In this document: positions 1 to 7,574 of the stretch, in pieces | Layout: every line of letters begins with the position of its first letter | How positions within the stretch are numbered: position 1 is the stretch's first letter | Source of the DNA: JAJCYL01 sp965206015 | GTDB lineage: Bacteria; Bacteroidota; Bacteroidia; Cytophagales; Cyclobacteriaceae | DNA length: 64,000 nt | Direction of reading: 5' to 3' | Assembly: GCA_965206015.1 (NCBI GenBank) | Contig: CBDBIW010000010.1 | Span: 1-64,000 of the forward strand | Translations under genes and position numbers: made by a program | Notes under the pieces: generated by a model | The model's input: only the letters and a program-made list of their open reading frames with translations | Database searches by the model: none | Told to the model about the DNA's origin: nothing

Positions 1-168
1 GATCTCCTGCATGTCCCGTGTGGTGGGCATCCAGGGGTCATACCATGCTTCCCGCGCCTCCCGGAATTCGTTTAATTCCTGCCGGTACAGCGAGCGGTGA
101 TTTTTGAGCAGTTCAATCTCAAGGCGGCGGTTTTTTATGGCTTCTCTGATGCTTTGTAAAAAGTTCAT
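1..168 (-). CDS. N-terminus of a phage portal-like protein (partial)
   Basis: Only the first 56 codons are inside the window; the frame stays open to the left edge. The fragment starts MNFLQSIREAIKNRR and ends TTRDMQEI. It is basic and probably helical. It follows the terminase genes on the same strand, where contractile-tailed phages normally encode the portal (Mu gp29/DUF935 type). The portal assignment rests on gene order and N-terminal character, not on a diagnostic motif. The ATG at 168-166 follows closely on the stop of the small upstream ORF (172-174), as expected in a tight operon. Confidence 0.5.
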   Translation of the reverse strand, partial: MNFLQSIREAIKNRRLEIELLKNHRSLYRQELNEFREAREAWYDPWMPTTRDMQEI

Positions 169-171
169 TGT

Positions 172-339
172 TCAGTTGAATATCAAAAGTGGAAAGTGGA
201 AAGTATTTTCACCCGGGTCATGCGGTTTACTTTTAATCGCCGGCTTTTCACTATGGGCTGAAAAACAGGTGTCGCAAGGCGTGTCGCAAGCGTCGCAACG
301 GCTTTTTCCCGGGTTCAATGCCCTGGTGTCCATTTTCAT
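172..339 (-). CDS. small Cys-rich phage protein (55 aa)
   Basis: This 55-residue ORF lies between the terminase large subunit (stop at 352-354) and the portal-like gene (start at 168). It begins MKMDTRALNPGKSR and contains a compact cysteine cluster, CDACDTPCDTC, at residues 15-25. The cluster would suit a small zinc knuckle or metal site. The start codon at 339-337 is preceded by the purine-rich AAAGGAT, and the ORF fills the gap between its neighbours almost exactly, which supports it being translated. No family is recognised. It could be a small packaging or regulatory factor, but that is inference. Confidence 0.5.
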   Translation of the reverse strand: MKMDTRALNPGKSRCDACDTPCDTCFSAHSEKPAIKSKPHDPGENTFHFPLLIFN

Positions 340-351
340 GATAAAATCCTT

Positions 352-1878
352 TTAAAACACGGTTTCTCTAAATGGGGCAGCCATGACTCCGGCTCCTTCC
401 CCTTCCGGGCTTCCGGAGTAAAAAAGTTGTGCTTGCCGGACGGCGATCTCCAGGGCATCGGGAAAATCGTCATGTGCGGTGCTTCCCTTCTCAAAAGCCA
501 GTAGCTGGTCTTTTGCCGCCTCAAAGTCCGGTGTGCCGGCCAGCTTTTTGGAGAAGACTATTTTTTTATAGAAAAAGGCTTGTCCCAGGGTGGCTTCGAT
601 GCGGGCGTGTTTGTCCATGGTGATGCGATACGGCATGGGCAGGTTCATCATGCCTTTTTGTTGGCCTGTTGCCTCGAATATGGGCAGGAATACCGCTTCC
701 TGGCTGGCCGTGGCATCATAAGTGATGGATGGATAAATGCCCCGGGCATACCACCGCTTCAACCCTTCATAATGCCATTCGGTGGCATCGGCGATTTCGC
801 ACTGTCGGCAAAAGAGGTCTTCGATGTAAACTCTGTCTCCACGCACTACGGCAAGGGCAAAAGCTTTATAATCGCCTTGCGTGACGTAGCTTAAATCCCA
901 ATGCCCGACCGCACCGTGTACCTGTCCTCCGGGTGTGGCGGTGAGTATCTGTTCTTCTTTGAAGATTTTTCCCCTTACGATCGGAGTGTTGTAGTACTCC
1001 CTTTTCAGGGTGAAGCTGTCAAAGCCCTGATGTATTTTTTCAATGTCTTTGTCCGAGTAGCGTTCCGGCCACGACGGTGTGCCGTCGGCGTTGGTCAGGT
1101 TAATGGTCTGCTTTTTTACCCAGCTGCCCCTGAAGGCTTTTTTTAGTCCGTCCACGATGCCGTCCCTGACAAAGTAGTTGTTGTCGATGACAATGCGGCG
1201 GCTGTTTTTTCCGAAGGCAGCCCCTACGTCTCCGGTGATTTTTTCGACCCGTTCCGCCACGATGCGGCGGTTGGCGGTGGTTTTTCTGTCTTCACAATCC
1301 GACACGACACAATAGTCCAGGCGATTGGCCCCGCGTCTCAGGCCTCTTACTTTTTCGTTGATGCCCAGGGCAATGAAATAAGCGTTACCGGACGTTTCAA
1401 AAGCTCCTTCCGTCCAACTGCCGTATTTGATTTGAGTACCAAAGTCTTTAATGATACGTTCGTTGAATTGCAGTTGCATCTGCAGATCGGACAATAGCAT
1501 GATGGCACGGTCAGCATTGATGCCCATGACCAGTGAGAACCTGATCTTGCCGAGTTGCTTGAGGGCAAAAGAATTGATAATGACCGCATGGGTGGATTTG
1601 GCAGCACCTCTGAACCATTGGCGGAACTGCACGATATATTCCATGTCATGCAGTTCCCGATAAGAGCTGATATGAAAGGAAGCACAGGGAGATCCGCAGA
1701 GTTCGGGGAAGTAGTAAAGGCAAAACTCCCCATAGTTTTGGGGTTTGAGCAGTTTTTTGATGCGCGCCTCCTGCGCTTCAGGCGTTTCCTTTTTGAGGGA
1801 AACCAGAGAGGTCTTCTGCAATTCCCTGCTTGCTCTCTGGAATTGTTCCCGGTATTTTTTCAAGTCGCTTCTATTCAT
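352..1878 (-). CDS. phage terminase large subunit
   Basis: This is the ATPase/nuclease motor that packages phage DNA into the prohead. The 508-residue length is normal for TerL. A variant Walker A, RGAAKST, is at residues 90-96. A hydrophobic strand ending in acidic residues (DYCVVSDCED, about 188-197) fits Walker B. The C-terminal RNase H-like nuclease shows HWDLSY, TYDAT and the acidic HDDFPDALE. It overlaps terS by 8 bp and shares its leftward operon with the small Cys-rich ORF and the portal-like gene. The ATPase and nuclease motifs look intact. Confidence 0.9.
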   Translation of the reverse strand: MNRSDLKKYREQFQRASRELQKTSLVSLKKETPEAQEARIKKLLKPQNYGEFCLYYFPELCGSPCASFHISSYRELHDMEYIVQFRQWFRGAAKSTHAVIINSFALKQLGKIRFSLVMGINADRAIMLLSDLQMQLQFNERIIKDFGTQIKYGSWTEGAFETSGNAYFIALGINEKVRGLRRGANRLDYCVVSDCEDRKTTANRRIVAERVEKITGDVGAAFGKNSRRIVIDNNYFVRDGIVDGLKKAFRGSWVKKQTINLTNADGTPSWPERYSDKDIEKIHQGFDSFTLKREYYNTPIVRGKIFKEEQILTATPGGQVHGAVGHWDLSYVTQGDYKAFALAVVRGDRVYIEDLFCRQCEIADATEWHYEGLKRWYARGIYPSITYDATASQEAVFLPIFEATGQQKGMMNLPMPYRITMDKHARIEATLGQAFFYKKIVFSKKLAGTPDFEAAKDQLLAFEKGSTAHDDFPDALEIAVRQAQLFYSGSPEGEGAGVMAAPFRETVF

Positions 1879-2350
1879 CGAAAGCTGCTTTAATCATTTT
1901 GTTGATGACCGTATCCATCGCTTGCCTGGTGATTTTCGCCGCCTTTAAAATGTCTTCTTTGTCCTGCTTTTTTTTCGCTTTTTCAATTCCGTCAAGCATC
2001 TCCAGGGTAAGTGCCTCAAAGGCTTCAAAGGTGTAGCCGGCGAGCTTCTTTGTGTCCGAGAGCTTTTCAAAGGAGGACGCATATTTGACAGCCTGGTCGG
2101 CGGTGATCCTGGGCTGTTCCCCTTCAAGTATGGACTGGAAACTCTCTACTATCGCCGAGAGGATTTGCGGACGTTGCATCAGGTAGGCTTTACGTGCTTT
2201 TTTGAAGTCATGGGCTTTTGCCCATGATTGCAGCGTAGAGAGTGACACCCCAAGGTATTGGGCACAGACAGGCAGTCCCGTACCTGCCGCATAGAGCTTA
2301 CGCGCTTCCTCGATGATGTTTTTTTTCTGCGCTTGTGAATATTTAGGCAC
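1871..2350 (-). CDS. phage terminase small subunit-like, HTH DNA-binding
   Basis: This 159-residue protein has an N-terminal helix-turn-helix of the IS/TerS type (EEARKLYAAGTG, then LGVSLSTLQSWAK, residues about 14-45) and a charged, helical, probably oligomerising C-terminal half rich in Lys/Glu. It lies directly upstream of and overlaps terL, which is the usual position for the subunit that recognises the packaging site. The family resembles the Mu-type small terminase (DUF1804-like). The role is inferred from HTH plus position. It is transcribed divergently from the capsid operon starting at 2535. Confidence 0.75.
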   Translation of the reverse strand: MPKYSQAQKKNIIEEARKLYAAGTGLPVCAQYLGVSLSTLQSWAKAHDFKKARKAYLMQRPQILSAIVESFQSILEGEQPRITADQAVKYASSFEKLSDTKKLAGYTFEAFEALTLEMLDGIEKAKKKQDKEDILKAAKITRQAMDTVINKMIKAAFDE

Positions 2351-2374
2351 CTTGTTTCAATCAGGAATTAAGAT

Positions 2375-2391
2375 CCCTGCCGCAGGCAGGG
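2375..2391. repeat. perfect 7-bp inverted repeat in divergent promoter region
   Basis: CCCTGCC, a GCA loop, and GGCAGGG form a perfect hairpin in the 184-bp gap between the divergent terS and protease genes. No T-tract follows, so it is unlikely to be a terminator. It could be an operator or a dispersed palindrome. The rest of 2351-2534 must hold the two divergent late promoters, but no clear TAnnTTTG box was found. Confidence 0.45.
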
Positions 2392-2534
2392 GCAAGTGCG
2401 AAGGTGGGCGGTTTTGAAAAAAATGCGAAAATCCGAATCACCCGGCTATGCTGTGGGCGCAGCCGGTTATACTGTGCCCACACTGGGTGATCCGGGATTT
2501 GCACCCCCGGCCACGCCCTTATTATTATTGCGGC

Positions 2535-3383
2535 ATGAACCGTTTCGTTCTTATTGATTTTTCGAAGGAAAACCGGCACGGCTACAAAGTAGACCAGGGG
2601 ACTTTTAACATGGATGCGTTCAGGAAAAACCCCGTACTTCTGTTCATGCACGAGCGTGGTCAGGTGATGGGCCGGTGGACGGATTTCAAACAGGACAATC
2701 AAACCATCACTGCTGTTCCGGTCTTTGACGGGAAAGATCCTGCGGCGATGGTACTGAAAGGAAAAGTAGAACGCGGATTCATCAAAGCAGCCAGCGTAAG
2801 GTTTGACTACCGTTCGGCGGAGATAAAAAAAGATGTACTGTATCACGGAGAAGTTATAGAGGTGTCGCTGGTGGACATTCCCTCTTATCGGGAGACGCTG
2901 ACACTGGAGAACTGCTGCTATTATAACTCAATTAACGGACTGATCATGGATATGAAAGAAGAAGAGAAAAAAGACAGGGAGCCGGAAAACAGCCCGCCTG
3001 GCCACAACGAACTTGAAAAAGAGAACGCCGCATTGAAAAATGCGATGGTGAACCGTATTCTCCGGGCCGGAGGGCAGCCCGGCGACGAGGTACGCAAAAA
3101 GGCGTATATGTCGCTTTCGGTGGAGGATCTTTTGAAACTGGATGCGGAAAACAAAACGGCGCAAGAGCAGGATACGGCGAATGCCGCTGTACCGCCTGCC
3201 AATGCGAAAGATACGGCAGTTCTGGAAGGGATCAACCATCTGGTGAATGCCCTGGGAAAAGGCCGGACAGTACCCGAAAAGGGTTATCACGACTACACGG
3301 CGGAAGAACTGGAGGAGCTTCAATTGAACGCACCCGGCCAGTTTGAAAAATTAATTAACGGTTACACCACTAAAAAATCCTGA
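2535..3383 (+). CDS. HK97-type prohead protease with C-terminal scaffold-like tail
   Basis: The protein matures the phage prohead. The N-terminal ~135 residues fit the U35/HK97 prohead protease fold: a His in FMHERGQVMG, a Ser in KAASVRFDY, and the family signature EVSLVDIPSY. After residue ~140 comes a Glu/Lys-rich coiled-coil segment that looks like a scaffold, so protease and scaffold are probably one polypeptide. An upstream in-frame extension exists, but MNRFVLIDFSKE at 2535 is the likely start because the protease domain begins there. The major capsid gene follows 4 bp after the stop. Confidence 0.78.
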   Translation: MNRFVLIDFSKENRHGYKVDQGTFNMDAFRKNPVLLFMHERGQVMGRWTDFKQDNQTITAVPVFDGKDPAAMVLKGKVERGFIKAASVRFDYRSAEIKKDVLYHGEVIEVSLVDIPSYRETLTLENCCYYNSINGLIMDMKEEEKKDREPENSPPGHNELEKENAALKNAMVNRILRAGGQPGDEVRKKAYMSLSVEDLLKLDAENKTAQEQDTANAAVPPANAKDTAVLEGINHLVNALGKGRTVPEKGYHDYTAEELEELQLNAPGQFEKLINGYTTKKS

Positions 3384-3387
3384 CATC

Positions 3388-4314
3388 ATGCCAACAGCAA
3401 ATCATATAAATCAGCTATTTTCCAGGGACCTGGAGCCTTTATTGTTTCCGGACAACTCCTATATGCTCCAGAGCAAGAACGACACGGCATTTCTGAAAGG
3501 CGGTCAGGTGAATATCCCGCAAGTCACCGGGAATGTGCCGGTTACCGAAATTTCCGACTACGGGAAGGATACGAGAGTCTCGGCACAAAGGACAGACGAG
3601 TCCATTGCCTACAACATCAGGCAGCTCAAAACGCAGGCAACTTTTTTGCAGGATTCTGAAGACCTGGTCGTGAACTATGCCAAGCGGGCCAGCCTGGTAG
3701 AACAGCATGCCGAGGAGTTGACCGAATACGCCGCAGACTTTGTGCAGCACGAGTGGGCATCGAATACCAGTGCTAAAATGCTCAGGACCGGGGGCGATGC
3801 GAGAGTTGGCACCACGGGGACGGGCAACCGGAAAGCGATCAGGTTTGAAGACCTGCTGGAGGTCCGTAAAGCGTTTAGAAAAGACAATGTGTCGATGGAC
3901 AATCTGTGTGCTTTGATCAGCCCGGAGATGGAAATGGACCTGCTTAAAATGACCGAAGTAACCAGTACCGACTACCAGGGTAAGGGCACCGGCACCGGAG
4001 TGCTCAGGATGGGTGATGTGGATCGCATTTTAAGGATTCAGTTCTACGTCCGGAGTACGATCAACTCGTTTACGAATGCGGCTACGCCGGTGTTGAAAGA
4101 CCAGGGGACGAATGCGGCGAATGCTGACAATGCCGGGGCTTTGTTCTGGTCATCCAAATACGTAAGCCTCGCCAGAGGAGCGGTAAAAGTCCTTTATGAA
4201 GCCGGACAGCCTAAAATTGGCGGTGATGAGATCAGTTCTCTTATGAGACTGGGAGCCTTGTACCGCAGGAAAGACGGCAAAGGCGTGGTGAATCTGGTGG
4301 AATCGGCAGCGTGA
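3388..4314 (+). CDS. phage major capsid protein
   Basis: This 308-residue protein directly follows the protease/scaffold gene, the canonical place for the major capsid protein. It begins MPTANHINQLFSRDLEP and contains the elements expected of an HK97-fold coat protein: an N-terminal arm, a helical spine segment (LVEQHAEELTEYAADFVQHEW) and a C-terminal domain with KYVSLARGAVKVLYE. No catalytic motif is expected. The call rests on size, position and general character. Confidence 0.75.
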   Translation: MPTANHINQLFSRDLEPLLFPDNSYMLQSKNDTAFLKGGQVNIPQVTGNVPVTEISDYGKDTRVSAQRTDESIAYNIRQLKTQATFLQDSEDLVVNYAKRASLVEQHAEELTEYAADFVQHEWASNTSAKMLRTGGDARVGTTGTGNRKAIRFEDLLEVRKAFRKDNVSMDNLCALISPEMEMDLLKMTEVTSTDYQGKGTGTGVLRMGDVDRILRIQFYVRSTINSFTNAATPVLKDQGTNAANADNAGALFWSSKYVSLARGAVKVLYEAGQPKIGGDEISSLMRLGALYRRKDGKGVVNLVESAA

Positions 4315-4351
4315 TCCCGGTTGAAAGTTGAACATTAAAAAAAGTTGAAAG

Positions 4352-4576
4352 TTGATTGACAGGGAAAACGACAAGATTGATTTGAACCAGCTATCACAAA
4401 AGGAGCTGCTGGTCCGTTTGGTGGATCAGGTGAGTATCATTCGCAAGGAGTTGGACGAGTATGGACATGACTTTGTCAAATTCAAAGTCAGACTGGCGGT
4501 ACTGGAAACGAAAGCAGCTATCTACGGCGGCATCTCGGGAGCAGTGATAGGTATCATGATCAGGTTATTGAGTTAA
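4352..4576 (+). CDS. XhlA-like small membrane lysis protein
   Basis: This 74-residue protein has an amphipathic helix/coiled coil (about residues 12-50) followed by one C-terminal membrane segment (AIYGGISGAVIGIMI). That layout matches haemolysin XhlA-type proteins that assist holins. It sits just ahead of the amidase and holin genes, so a lysis role is likely. The start is the TTG at 4352, because an in-frame TGA lies at 4346-4348 and no ATG or GTG is available upstream. Confidence 0.65.
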   Translation: MIDRENDKIDLNQLSQKELLVRLVDQVSIIRKELDEYGHDFVKFKVRLAVLETKAAIYGGISGAVIGIMIRLLS

Positions 4577-4607
4577 AAACAAGTTAAAAACCCCTTCGGG
4601 GAATGAT

Positions 4608-5075
4608 ATGGGAAAACCTTTGAAATATCTGGTGATTCATTGCACGGCGACGCCGGAAGGCCGGGAGGTGACGGCAGCCGATATTGAACGCTGGCATCTC
4701 GGGGGGCGGGGCTGGTCACGCGTGGGCTATTCGGATCTGATTGACCTGCACGGCAGGCTAATCAACCTGGTTCCCTTCAACAGCGATGGCCAGATAGACG
4801 TTTGGGAGATCAGCAACGGTGCCAGAGGAATAAACGGCGTGAGCCGTCATGTGGTTTACGCGGGCGGATGCGACCGGGCCATGAAACCGGAAGACACCCG
4901 CACACCGGAGCAAAAAACCGCTCTGGCAGACTATGTTCGCTATATGGTGCGGCGACACCCCGGCATACAGGTGGCCGGGCATTATCATTTTTCCAGCAAG
5001 GCCTGTCCGTCTTTTAAGGTGGAAGACTGGTGTGAGGAGATTTTTATCCCTGAAAAAAACATTTTCCGGTCATGA
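4608..5075 (+). CDS. phage N-acetylmuramoyl-L-alanine amidase (endolysin)
   Basis: This enzyme cleaves the amide bond between muramic acid and the stem peptide at lysis. The 155 residues make a single Amidase_2 (T7-lysozyme-type) domain. The zinc ligands H11, H125 and C133 and the catalytic partners Y41 and K131 are present with T7-like spacing (His to Cys 8 residues; motif GHYHFSSKACPSF). There is no signal peptide, so it depends on the holin encoded next to it. Its stop overlaps the holin start (ATGA, 5072-5075). Confidence 0.9.
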   Translation: MGKPLKYLVIHCTATPEGREVTAADIERWHLGGRGWSRVGYSDLIDLHGRLINLVPFNSDGQIDVWEISNGARGINGVSRHVVYAGGCDRAMKPEDTRTPEQKTALADYVRYMVRRHPGIQVAGHYHFSSKACPSFKVEDWCEEIFIPEKNIFRS

Positions 5076-5461
5076 ACTTTTTAGCAAAAATATTTGGTGG
5101 GGTAAGCCCGTTCAGGGAGGTGGCAGACGTGGTCGACCGCTTTGTGGAGACCAAAGAAGAAAAGCGGGAGTTTTTCAAAGAGATCTATCAAATGGAATCC
5201 ACCGGGCGGGAAAATGCCCGCAATCTGTACGGTCAGGACAGCAACGTGCAAAAAGTGTTTGCACTGGTGTTTTTGACCGCTTATGTGGTACTAACCGGGT
5301 TTATGCTCTACTGGGCTTTTCATGGCGAAGGGATGGACCTGACCGACTTTCAAATCACCATGATAAGCACCACCTTCGGTGCGATGAGTGCCAAAGTGAG
5401 TACGATCACCGACTTCTTTTTTGGAAGTGCGCAGCACAATGAAAAATTAAAAATCAAATAA
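5072..5461 (+). CDS. phage holin, GTA/3TM-holin type
   Basis: This 129-residue protein has two clear hydrophobic stretches (VFALVFLTAYVVLTGFMLYW, and a region around ITMISTTFGAMSAKVSTI) after a charged N-terminal half containing ENARNLYGQDSNVQK. This resembles the 3TM holin superfamily found in phages and gene-transfer agents. Translational coupling to the amidase through a 4-bp overlap supports the role of releasing endolysin through the inner membrane. Confidence 0.7.
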   Translation: MNFLAKIFGGVSPFREVADVVDRFVETKEEKREFFKEIYQMESTGRENARNLYGQDSNVQKVFALVFLTAYVVLTGFMLYWAFHGEGMDLTDFQITMISTTFGAMSAKVSTITDFFFGSAQHNEKLKIK

Positions 5462-5465
5462 AATA

Positions 5466-6605
5466 ATGGCATTACCGGGCGTAAATATAGAGATCAATAC
5501 CGATGGACGGCAATCATTGCCCAGACTGGCCGATGGCACTTTTGGCATGCTTTGCACCGCCACCAACGTGACAGGAAGCGGAAATTTTTCCCTCAACAAG
5601 AGTTACTTGTTGCCGGATCTGGAAGATTTGAAAAACCTGGGGGTCACCCCAGAAAACAATGCTTTTTTATATGGGCAGGTATCAGACTACTTTGCCAACA
5701 CCAGCAACCGGCTATGGTTGCGGTGTGTGACGGCAACCGTCACGATGCCGCAACTGGTTGACGCAAGCCTGACACATGGCAGGCGATTGATTGACGACAG
5801 CAACGAAGCCATCCGGGTGTTGCTGGTTTGCAAGCAAACGGGCAGCGGCCCGGTGACCCGTTCCGGAGGACTGGATCCGCAAGTGCATACGGCAGTACCG
5901 AAAGCACAGCAGTTAGCCGGTGGGTATAAAAATATTCACCTGGGTGTGGTGCTGGATGGACAAAGTTTTAGCGGCACGGCCGCTGACCTGACCGAATACC
6001 AGTCGTCTTCTTATGAAAATGTGGCCATATCCATAGCGGCGAACGACAACACCGGTAATGCGTCTGTCGGCTTTCTGGGAGGGCTGTTGAGCACCCTGAG
6101 CGTAGAGACCCGGCTATCGAGAAAGCGCAACGGAGCGGTACCGGTGAGTACAGGCTATCTGACCAGTAAAAGCAAACTGGAGGACATGCTCACTTCTCTG
6201 GGCGTGATCCATGACAGGCATTATATTACGTACCGCCATTTTCCGGGAGAAGCCGGCGTGTACTTTGCCAATGACTTTACCCTGTCAGGCAGTTTTGTGA
6301 ACCGGCTTTCCCGTGTGCGGGTCATCGACAAGATCAAGCGCATTGCGTACCGCACGGGCATTCGCGAGGTGGACGAAAAAGTACCCCTGAATGCAGACGG
6401 CACTATCCGGGAGGACGTTGCCCGCAGGATAGAGGCAGATATTGAGCAGGCACTGGCGGTGCAAATGCTCGGGAACACAGAGATCTCCTCGGTGGAAGCT
6501 CAGGTCAGAGGCAGCAATATACTGCAAACCGAACAGTTGGGCGTGGAGTTGCGCATCACTCCGGTGGGCTATTCCAATTCTATTAACTACCTGATTTATT
6601 TATAG
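5466..6605 (+). CDS. contractile tail sheath protein (DUF2586-like)
   Basis: This is the structural sheath subunit that contracts to drive the tail tube into the cell. The 379-residue protein starts MALPGVNIEINTDG, a typical sheath N-terminus, and ends with the domain ELRITPVGYSNSINYLIYL that joins subunits in sheath proteins. It most resembles the short DUF2586 sheath type seen in Mu-like phages of Bacteroidota. The tube gene follows 2 bp downstream, which is the universal sheath-tube order. Confidence 0.82.
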   Translation: MALPGVNIEINTDGRQSLPRLADGTFGMLCTATNVTGSGNFSLNKSYLLPDLEDLKNLGVTPENNAFLYGQVSDYFANTSNRLWLRCVTATVTMPQLVDASLTHGRRLIDDSNEAIRVLLVCKQTGSGPVTRSGGLDPQVHTAVPKAQQLAGGYKNIHLGVVLDGQSFSGTAADLTEYQSSSYENVAISIAANDNTGNASVGFLGGLLSTLSVETRLSRKRNGAVPVSTGYLTSKSKLEDMLTSLGVIHDRHYITYRHFPGEAGVYFANDFTLSGSFVNRLSRVRVIDKIKRIAYRTGIREVDEKVPLNADGTIREDVARRIEADIEQALAVQMLGNTEISSVEAQVRGSNILQTEQLGVELRITPVGYSNSINYLIYL

Positions 6606-6607
6606 GC

Positions 6608-7039
6608 ATGGCACAGACAGACAGCAGGGAATATCAATACAGCCACATTACGGTCAATGCTTCCGGCATTGACATTACCTCCTTGCAGCATGTGGCTTAC
6701 AAGACCTCTTTGGAGAAGGAATTTATCTACGGGAAGGGCAGCAAACCCAGAGCCATACAGGAAGGCAACTTTTCATTCGAGGGCAGTATTGGCCTCTTGC
6801 AGGGAGATCTGGCAAAACTCGAATCGCTGCGGGCCGACCGTGAATTGCAACTGCTGCGGGGTACCAGTATCGTAGTGGTCTACAAGACGGATAATCACAT
6901 TCTGGGCGAGACCCCGAAATTGAGAACCGACGTCCTGCAGGGGGTCCGTTACGGGGAGATAGAACAACGCTTTAATCAAGGCGATACGAAAATGGTGATC
7001 GAAATCCCGATCATGTTCCTGGACATTAAAAGACTTTAA
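6608..7039 (+). CDS. tail tube protein
   Basis: This 143-residue protein starts 2 bp after the sheath gene. Its length and beta-rich sequence (VNASGIDITSLQHVAY, then QEGNFSFEGSIGLLQGD) fit the tail tube subunit of contractile phages. No catalytic residues are expected. The assignment depends on size and strict synteny with the sheath gene upstream and the chaperone and tape-measure genes downstream. Confidence 0.78.
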   Translation: MAQTDSREYQYSHITVNASGIDITSLQHVAYKTSLEKEFIYGKGSKPRAIQEGNFSFEGSIGLLQGDLAKLESLRADRELQLLRGTSIVVVYKTDNHILGETPKLRTDVLQGVRYGEIEQRFNQGDTKMVIEIPIMFLDIKRL

Positions 7040-7062
7040 TATTAAAATAAAAGATTGTAATA

Positions 7063-7407
7063 ATGGCATTGGTATTAAAAGAGAACGGGGCTTTCAAGCC
7101 GGTGGAAAAAATCCACGAAAAGGCACTCGAAGAGCAATGGGGGAAGCTTGAAAAGATGGTCATTCCTCTCAAAGGGAAAGCAGACAAAACAATATGGCTG
7201 CGTCAGCCGGTACGCGGGGAGGTGAAAGCAGCCCTGCTTCACGAGACCACTGCCGACGGCAAAACAGACCGCATCACGCCCGGAGAAATGATTTTGGAGA
7301 CGTGCATGGTGGCCGGTGACCAGGAGGTACTCAAAGAGGACAGCTATTTTTTCAGAGCCGCCCTGATGAGCTACTACTGGCTCCAGAAACGCCTGGGGTT
7401 TATATAA
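7063..7407 (+). CDS. tail assembly chaperone, upstream (gpG-like) frame
   Basis: This 114-residue protein lies between the tube and tape-measure genes, where tailed phages encode a chaperone made in two forms by frameshifting. It starts MALVLKENGAFKPVEKIHEK. Near its 3' end the in-frame codons TTT TTC (7348-7353), preceded by T7347, form a T TTTTTC slippery heptamer. The -1 frame stays open from there to 7574. The short form presumably binds the tape measure protein during tail assembly. Confidence 0.75.
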   Translation: MALVLKENGAFKPVEKIHEKALEEQWGKLEKMVIPLKGKADKTIWLRQPVRGEVKAALLHETTADGKTDRITPGEMILETCMVAGDQEVLKEDSYFFRAALMSYYWLQKRLGFI

Positions 7408-7574
7408 ACAAGGTGAACACAGCCGACGGCAGGGCGAAGGCCAGTCCGTTGCTTTATGTAGATACGCAGTTGCGTTACCACCTTGGGGTCAACCCCGACC
7501 AGCTCACTGACCAGGAATGGGCATTGAGCTTTGCCCAGCTTGTAGCAATAAGAAAAAGGGAAAGTCATGGCTGA
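7353..7574 (+). CDS. tail assembly chaperone extension (gpGT-like, via -1 frameshift)
   Basis: This frame lies -1 relative to the 7063-7407 gene and is open through and beyond that gene's stop. If the ribosome slips at 7347-7353 it adds about 73 residues, including PLLYVDTQLRYHLGVNPDQL, to the first 97, giving a product of about 170 residues. It overlaps the tape-measure start by 8 bp. An independent start at GTG 7413 would give a 53-residue protein instead. Expressing the longer form by frameshift is conserved in dsDNA phage tails. Slippage here is inferred from the sequence. Confidence 0.6.
   Translation, partial: QSRPDELLLAPETPGVYINKVNTADGRAKASPLLYVDTQLRYHLGVNPDQLTDQEWALSFAQLVAIRKRESHG

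Noticed and set aside
2455..2535. tRNA-like T-arm on the minus strand (GGGGGTGCAAATCCCGG)
   Set aside because: Stem pairing is incomplete and no acceptor, D or anticodon arm could be folded around it.
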